DNA from: Novosphingobium sp. Chol11
GTDB taxonomy: Bacteria; Pseudomonadota; Alphaproteobacteria; Sphingomonadales; Sphingomonadaceae
NCBI RefSeq assembly: GCF_900218065.1
Contig: NZ_OBMU01000002.1
Coordinates: 168,556 to 216,375 of the forward strand
Direction of reading: 5' to 3'
DNA: 47,820 bases
Both the position numbers and the translations under genes were made by a program. A model generated the notes under the pieces. It ran no database searches. It saw only the letters and a program-made list of their open reading frames with translations, and had not been told where the DNA came from. Shown here one piece after another: positions 44,139 through 47,820 of this stretch. Numbering within the stretch: the stretch's first letter is position 1; every line of letters starts with the position of its first letter.

Positions 44139-44506
44139 CAAGAACGACTCCCGCGAATGCCGAACTCTCCGACAGCAGTGAGCAGCCGGTCCATCGCGTA
44201 GGGCTTGTCGAAAACAAGGTCGAATAGGTCGCCTCGGGAGCGCGCCTGCGCTCCCTGCGCGCCGCTTACAAGGACTATAGGGATGCGTTGCAGCGCCGTG
44301 TCTGCTCTCATTGCCTCGGCAAGTTCCAGGCCTGTCATCAAGGGCATCATGAAGTCGGTAATGACCAGATCGGGAACGACATCGCGGATGATTTTGAGCG
44401 CAGCCGCGCCATGCGCGGCCTCGTGCACTTCATGTCCAGCCTCCTCAAGGCTTACCACGAGCATGTCCGCGATCAGAAATTCATCCTCTGCCACTACAAT
44501 TCTCAT
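44138..44506 (-). CDS. Single-domain response regulator
   Basis: The start is ATG 44506 ([20 protein letters not shown]), preceded by GGAG. The receiver has the acidic pair in VVAEDE, the phospho-acceptor Asp in [20 protein letters not shown], Ser in IVLVSGAQG and Lys in [11 protein letters not shown]. There is no output domain, so it acts as a phosphorelay or protein-binding switch. It is between the KaiC-like gene (37 bp upstream) and the HWE kinase gene (overlapping), so all three form one operon. Confidence 0.9.
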   Translation of the reverse strand: MRIVVAEDEFLIADMLVVSLEEAGHEVHEAAHGAAALKIIRDVVPDLVITDFMMPLMTGLELAEAMRADTALQRIPIVLVSGAQGAQARSRGDLFDLVFDKPYAMDRLLTAVGEFGIRGSRS

Positions 44507-44543
44507 GGAGAGCTCCATGGACGTGTCCGACCCATGGGGAGCG

Positions 44544-45986
44544 CTACGCCTCAAGAGGCTTGGCCAGCCCGGTTGAGATCCCAGTCGCGGGCTCAAAAGG
44601 ACCTTTGATCGCGAGGCCGTGCCCATCGATGAACACCTCTTGCGGTGCGGATTGAAACGACTGATCGCGGATCTTCAAAACGGACATCACCCGCTTGTAC
44701 TCGGCCCTGATCTCGACTTGGCGCATCAGTATCAAATTATCGAGCAGACTGGAAATCTCGGGACCGGGAGCTGCTACCTCGGACGCGAAAAGGTCACGCA
44801 ACTCCCACGTGCCGATAGTAGTAACGCCCTTGGCCCGCAATTCGTTCGTCAGAGCGGCAAAAAATTCTACAAGCCGAGTCCGGTTAACAGTTGCGCGCTC
44901 GAACCCACCGAAGGAGTCGATGAACAGGCGCTTCACGCCGCGAGCGGAGACGGCGTCAAGAAGCCGATAGGCCATTTTGTCGAGGAGGTTTTCCGTCAGC
45001 GGCTGCCACAAGATTTCGACCACGCTTCTTTCGATATGTGCGCGGAGATCAAGACCCAGTGCGTTCGCCTTCAGCAAGAGGCGCTCCGGAGTTTCGTAAA
45101 AGCCGAAATGAAGGCCCGGTTCTTTCTCCGAAGCGGCAGAAAGAAAGTTCATGCCGAACGAGGTCTTCCCGCATCCGGAAGGCCCGATCAGCAAAGTGAT
45201 CGAGCCATGAGGAAGTCCTCCGCCCGTAATATCGTCGAACCCTTCGATGCCTGATCGAAGCGGTTTAGGATCCGGCTCGTCTTTGACCGACGGCGTGTCA
45301 AATGCAGCTTCTATCCGCGGGAAGACCGAGATGCCGCCATTTGCGATCTCATATTGATGATAACCGCCGAGAGCTGCGCTGCCGCGAGATTTGCGGACAC
45401 GAAGACGTCGGACGGTGCGTACACCGACGAGCTCGTCATGAAGCTCCAGAACGCCATCCACCATCGTGTGCTCCGGGCTATCGTCCTGAACCCTGGCGCT
45501 CGTGAGGAAAAGAACAGTGCAACCAACGAAGGCTGCTTGGCTTTGCACTTCGGCGACGAAGGTTTTCACGTCGAGGTCAGTCTCTGCGCGGTCGCGAGCG
45601 TTCAGAAGACCGTCGAAGACGATCAGCGAGGCGTCCTGGCGCTTGGTCTCCTTGCGAAGCAGGTCCACGACAGCTCCCAACCCCTCCTTGCTCAGGGTCT
45701 GAAACACACTGACATAGACGATGTTGCTGCCAAGCTGGTTCTTCTCGAAAAAACTCAGGGTCGACAGGGATTGAAAAAGGCGATCGTGCGTCTCTGCGAG
45801 CAGGGTGACGTAAAGCACCTTCTTCCCGGCAGCGGCCGTGGCGAACGCAATCTGATTTCCAAGGATCGTCTTGCCTGCTCCGGGCTGTCCTTGCACAATG
45901 TAGGACGCGCCCTCAATAAGGCCACCGCCGAAAATGGTATCAAGACCGGGGATGCCGGTGGAGAACCGGGGCGGTAACAGGGTCAC
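44544..45986 (-). CDS. KaiC-like double RecA-domain ATPase
   Basis: The product has two RecA-type domains. The first has the Walker A GQPGAGKT (residues 33-40) and LIVFDGL as Walker B; the second has GPSGCGKT (268-275) and RLFIDSFGG. Alignment with KaiC by eye puts Ser412-Ser413 (PEISSLLDNLILM) at the position of the Ser431/Thr432 phosphorylation pair. No kaiB or kaiA is present. The start is taken as GTG 45986 because GAGG is 6 bases upstream; the TTG at 45992 is adjacent to it. The operon continues with a receiver and an HWE kinase. Function: ATP-driven stress or timing signalling by family. Confidence 0.9.
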   Translation of the reverse strand: MTLLPPRFSTGIPGLDTIFGGGLIEGASYIVQGQPGAGKTILGNQIAFATAAAGKKVLYVTLLAETHDRLFQSLSTLSFFEKNQLGSNIVYVSVFQTLSKEGLGAVVDLLRKETKRQDASLIVFDGLLNARDRAETDLDVKTFVAEVQSQAAFVGCTVLFLTSARVQDDSPEHTMVDGVLELHDELVGVRTVRRLRVRKSRGSAALGGYHQYEIANGGISVFPRIEAAFDTPSVKDEPDPKPLRSGIEGFDDITGGGLPHGSITLLIGPSGCGKTSFGMNFLSAASEKEPGLHFGFYETPERLLLKANALGLDLRAHIERSVVEILWQPLTENLLDKMAYRLLDAVSARGVKRLFIDSFGGFERATVNRTRLVEFFAALTNELRAKGVTTIGTWELRDLFASEVAAPGPEISSLLDNLILMRQVEIRAEYKRVMSVLKIRDQSFQSAPQEVFIDGHGLAIKGPFEPATGISTGLAKPLEA

Positions 45987-46156
45987 AGACAACCTCGCAA
46001 GCAGAACGGCCGAGAGACCAATGCTCCTGCCGATAGCAGCCTCGACATCAATCGTCTTGAAGAAAAATTGAGCTTCTTGAGGTGTTGTGAGATATGAGAA
46101 GCTGGCCAGGGCACGGCGTGCGAGGAAGGCCGCGCGCCATGCTCCTGCCCGGGGTT

Positions 46157-46684
46157 TTACTTGCCCGCTTGCGCCATCAGCTCCGCCTTCCGCTCGGCGA
46201 GTTGAAGGCCGAGCGCCTTCAGGTCCAGATCGCTGTCACGGCTTTCAGGGAACATCTCCTTTTCCTCTTCTTCGACATGATGGTTCACATATTCGCCCAG
46301 AACGGTGACCTTCGCATCGAACAGCCGGTCGCCCGCCTTCATCGACTGTATCTCGGTGATCAGCTGCTTGGCGCTGGCATGCTCGACCTCGGCTTCGTCG
46401 AGCAGATCGTCGTCGTCGATTGCGTCGCGCGCAGCAGGGTAATAAATCTCCTCTTCGATCTGGGTGTGCACGGTGAGTGCAAGGCAAATGCGGTCGGCAA
46501 GCTCCTGCTTCTCCGCCTCTTCCTCGAGTTTCTCATACTCCTTGAACCAGTTTTTGACCTCGCGATGCTCATCCTTGAGCAGCTTGATCGCATCAGTCGG
46601 CTTGGCGGCTGCGCGCTGCGTCTTGCGCGCTGTTCTTGAACCGGGTTTCCCCTTCGATTTGCTCGCGGTTTTTGTCTCAGCCAT
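46157..46684 (-). CDS. Haemerythrin-domain protein with basic N-terminus
   Basis: The first 30 residues are Lys/Arg-rich (MAETKTASKSKGKPGSRTAR). The haemerythrin domain follows: IKLLKDEHREVKNWFKEYEK, CLALTVHTQIEEEIYYPAAR, EVEHASAKQLITEIQSM and LGEYVNHHVEEEEKEMFPES, supplying the His and Glu ligands of a diiron site. Such HHE proteins bind oxygen, nitric oxide or iron and occur in stress regulons. GAGGAGC lies just before the ATG. It is leftward, upstream of the KaiC-like operon with about 170 bp between. Confidence 0.92.
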   Translation of the reverse strand: MAETKTASKSKGKPGSRTARKTQRAAAKPTDAIKLLKDEHREVKNWFKEYEKLEEEAEKQELADRICLALTVHTQIEEEIYYPAARDAIDDDDLLDEAEVEHASAKQLITEIQSMKAGDRLFDAKVTVLGEYVNHHVEEEEKEMFPESRDSDLDLKALGLQLAERKAELMAQAGK

Positions 46685-47075
46685 GTGTTGCTCCTCGTGC
46701 GGAGCGATTTCTTCCGCTCCTCATCCGCAAGACAACTCACGAACGCGGGAAAGGTCGCCAGGGCAGTGGCACCGATAGAAGCATTCGCCTCGAGATCTGT
46801 TAAATAGCCGAGCAGGATCTGCTCACACTGCTAGACCTCCATCCGTAATGATGGGAAATGTGCGTCCGCTTTTGCCAGTAAGGCAAGCGAACTGAAATGC
46901 CGACCACTCGACGCACTGCCGTCTGGCCATACAACGGCGCGCTAATTGCTGGTCCAGTCGGAGTTGGCCGTTGGCAACCTCATCTCGAAGTGGCTTGCGG
47001 TGGTCGACAGCTGAGACATTCTTTTTCAGAAAACGGCAGCCATCTATCTGCGCCACTCCGGATGGGCCATTTGGC
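46685..47075. other. Intergenic stretch beside the ligase relic
   Basis: About 390 bp with no gene recognised. Sequence after the acyl-CoA synthetase relic breaks off at 47076 and does not continue in any frame. Confidence 0.5.
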
Positions 47076-47820
47076 AATTGTCTCGGGCATCGGCATCGCC
47101 CCATAGTACAGGCGCTCGAGGCTAGTCAGATCGAAGCGTTCACGTTCGGGCGAGTCAAGCAGAGCCTGTATCATCGTCGGCACCGGATCACATCGGTGAT
47201 CCGGTGCCGCTCGATTGCGCGCATTGTCTCCGCCGGATCGAAGCGCAGAATGATCGCATGACAGCCGCCAACGAGAGTCATCGAGTGGACGAACAGGGCG
47301 TCGGCGACGTGGAACATCGGGGCCACGTGCAAGAACCGCGCGCGCGACGTATCGATTCCCAACCCAGCCCAAAGCGCCAGCCCGTTCACGACATGGTTGA
47401 CGTGGGTCATGATCACGCCCTTGGCACGGCCGGTCGTCCCGCCAGTGTAGAAAATGCTCGCCGCATCGCCCCCGCTGCGCCCAGCGTCGGCAATCGGGGC
47501 CGTATGCGCGACCAGCCGGTCCATTTCGGCTAGCGTCAGCGGCCGCGGCTGGCCGCTGTCTTGCTCAGCGCAGAAACAAAGAAGCGGCTGATGCGCCTCG
47601 TCCACCAGCACAAGTCCGGGGGCGGCAGTCGTCGAGGATGTAGGCGACCTCTCCCGGGCTTAGTCGGATATTGACCGGCAGGATGATACCGCCCGGGCAC
47701 GGAACGCCAAAAAATGCTTCAAGGAACAGGTCGTTGTTGTCCGCGAGGACGGCAGTGCCTAGTGGACTGGCCGGGGGGACTCGCCGGCTTATCATGGCCG
47801 CCGACCTCAACCGCCCTTGG
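47076..47820 (-). pseudogene. Acyl-CoA synthetase (AMP-binding), frameshifted and truncated
   Basis: Reading leftward from the window edge: TAVLADNNDLFLEAFFGVPC, PVNIRLSPGEVAYILDDCRP, then a shift in a run of C (near 47622) into LVDEAHQPLLCFCAEQD, the AMP-binding loop FYTGGTTGRAKGVIMTH and FLHVAPMFHVADALFVHSM. Near 47185 another frame is needed to continue PTMIQALLDSPERERFDLTS, LERLYYGAMPMPETI. The sequence breaks off at 47076, so the C-terminal adenylation part is missing. The family activates fatty or aromatic acids as CoA thioesters. With two shifts and a truncation it is a pseudogene; the 5' end is outside the window. Confidence 0.85.

Noticed and set aside
1..47820. CRISPR array, tRNA, rRNA or replication origin
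   Set aside because: No regularly spaced direct repeats, no tRNA cloverleaf and no DnaA-box cluster were found by eye. The dispersed 57-bp repeats are kilobases apart and are not an array.

Overview
The window looks like chromosomal, or chromosome-like integrated, DNA of a sphingomonad-type alphaproteobacterium (Sphingobium, Sphingomonas or a close relative). This is inferred from uniformly high GC, protein resemblance, a GAAC-N7-GAAC SOS box of the alphaproteobacterial type, a candidate EcfG promoter, a FixLJ pair and a sphingomonad-style small integrase. No rRNA, tRNA, CRISPR array or replication origin was seen.

Layout. 1-2.1 kb: the right end of an IS66-family element with a decayed tnpC, inserted in an unrecognised gene. 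2.1-4.6 kb: a five-gene leftward operon (three small unknown proteins, SRAP/YedK-type protein, thermonuclease) facing two small rightward membrane-protein genes across a perfect SOS box. 5.5-6.1 kb: a broken tyrosine recombinase. 6.3-10.3 kb: an oxygen/nitric-oxide module, with the leftward operon alternative oxidase, degenerate receiver, group III truncated haemoglobin and DUF1971, divergent from fixL-fixJ. 10.7-12.9 kb: a TonB-dependent receptor, then a cyclopropane-fatty-acid synthase relic. 13.7-21 kb: TerC, cytochrome b561, a dihaem cytochrome c and an oxidase cluster (cytochrome c, subunit II with fused cytochrome c, fused subunits I+III, small membrane protein, DedA).

21-30 kb: VOC protein, a frameshifted AIM24-type gene, a CDP-alcohol phosphatidyltransferase, the TIGR02587/TIGR02588 pair, an antiporter fragment, App1-type phosphatase with DUF3616, an ankyrin protein and a secreted protein with VVSAGGAN repeats. 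30-35 kb: DUF485-ActP acetate uptake, an intact Na+/H+ antiporter paralogous to the fragment, and a Tat-signal SDR. 35.3-41.4 kb: a giant autotransporter divergent from a LuxR-type regulator. 41.7-46.7 kb: an ACT-domain regulator, a KaiC-like ATPase/receiver/HWE-kinase operon and a haemerythrin. 46.7-47.8 kb: remains of an acyl-CoA synthetase gene.

Two observations cut across the region. A previously unrecognised (to me) 57-bp intergenic sequence occurs seven times, always in the same orientation, five of the copies well conserved. The window also holds many broken genes (IS66 transposase, its target, integrase, CFA synthase, AIM24 protein, antiporter, acyl-CoA synthetase), so it is a mosaic of working respiratory and stress modules and decaying accessory DNA. 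All family assignments come from reading the sequence; no database search was run.
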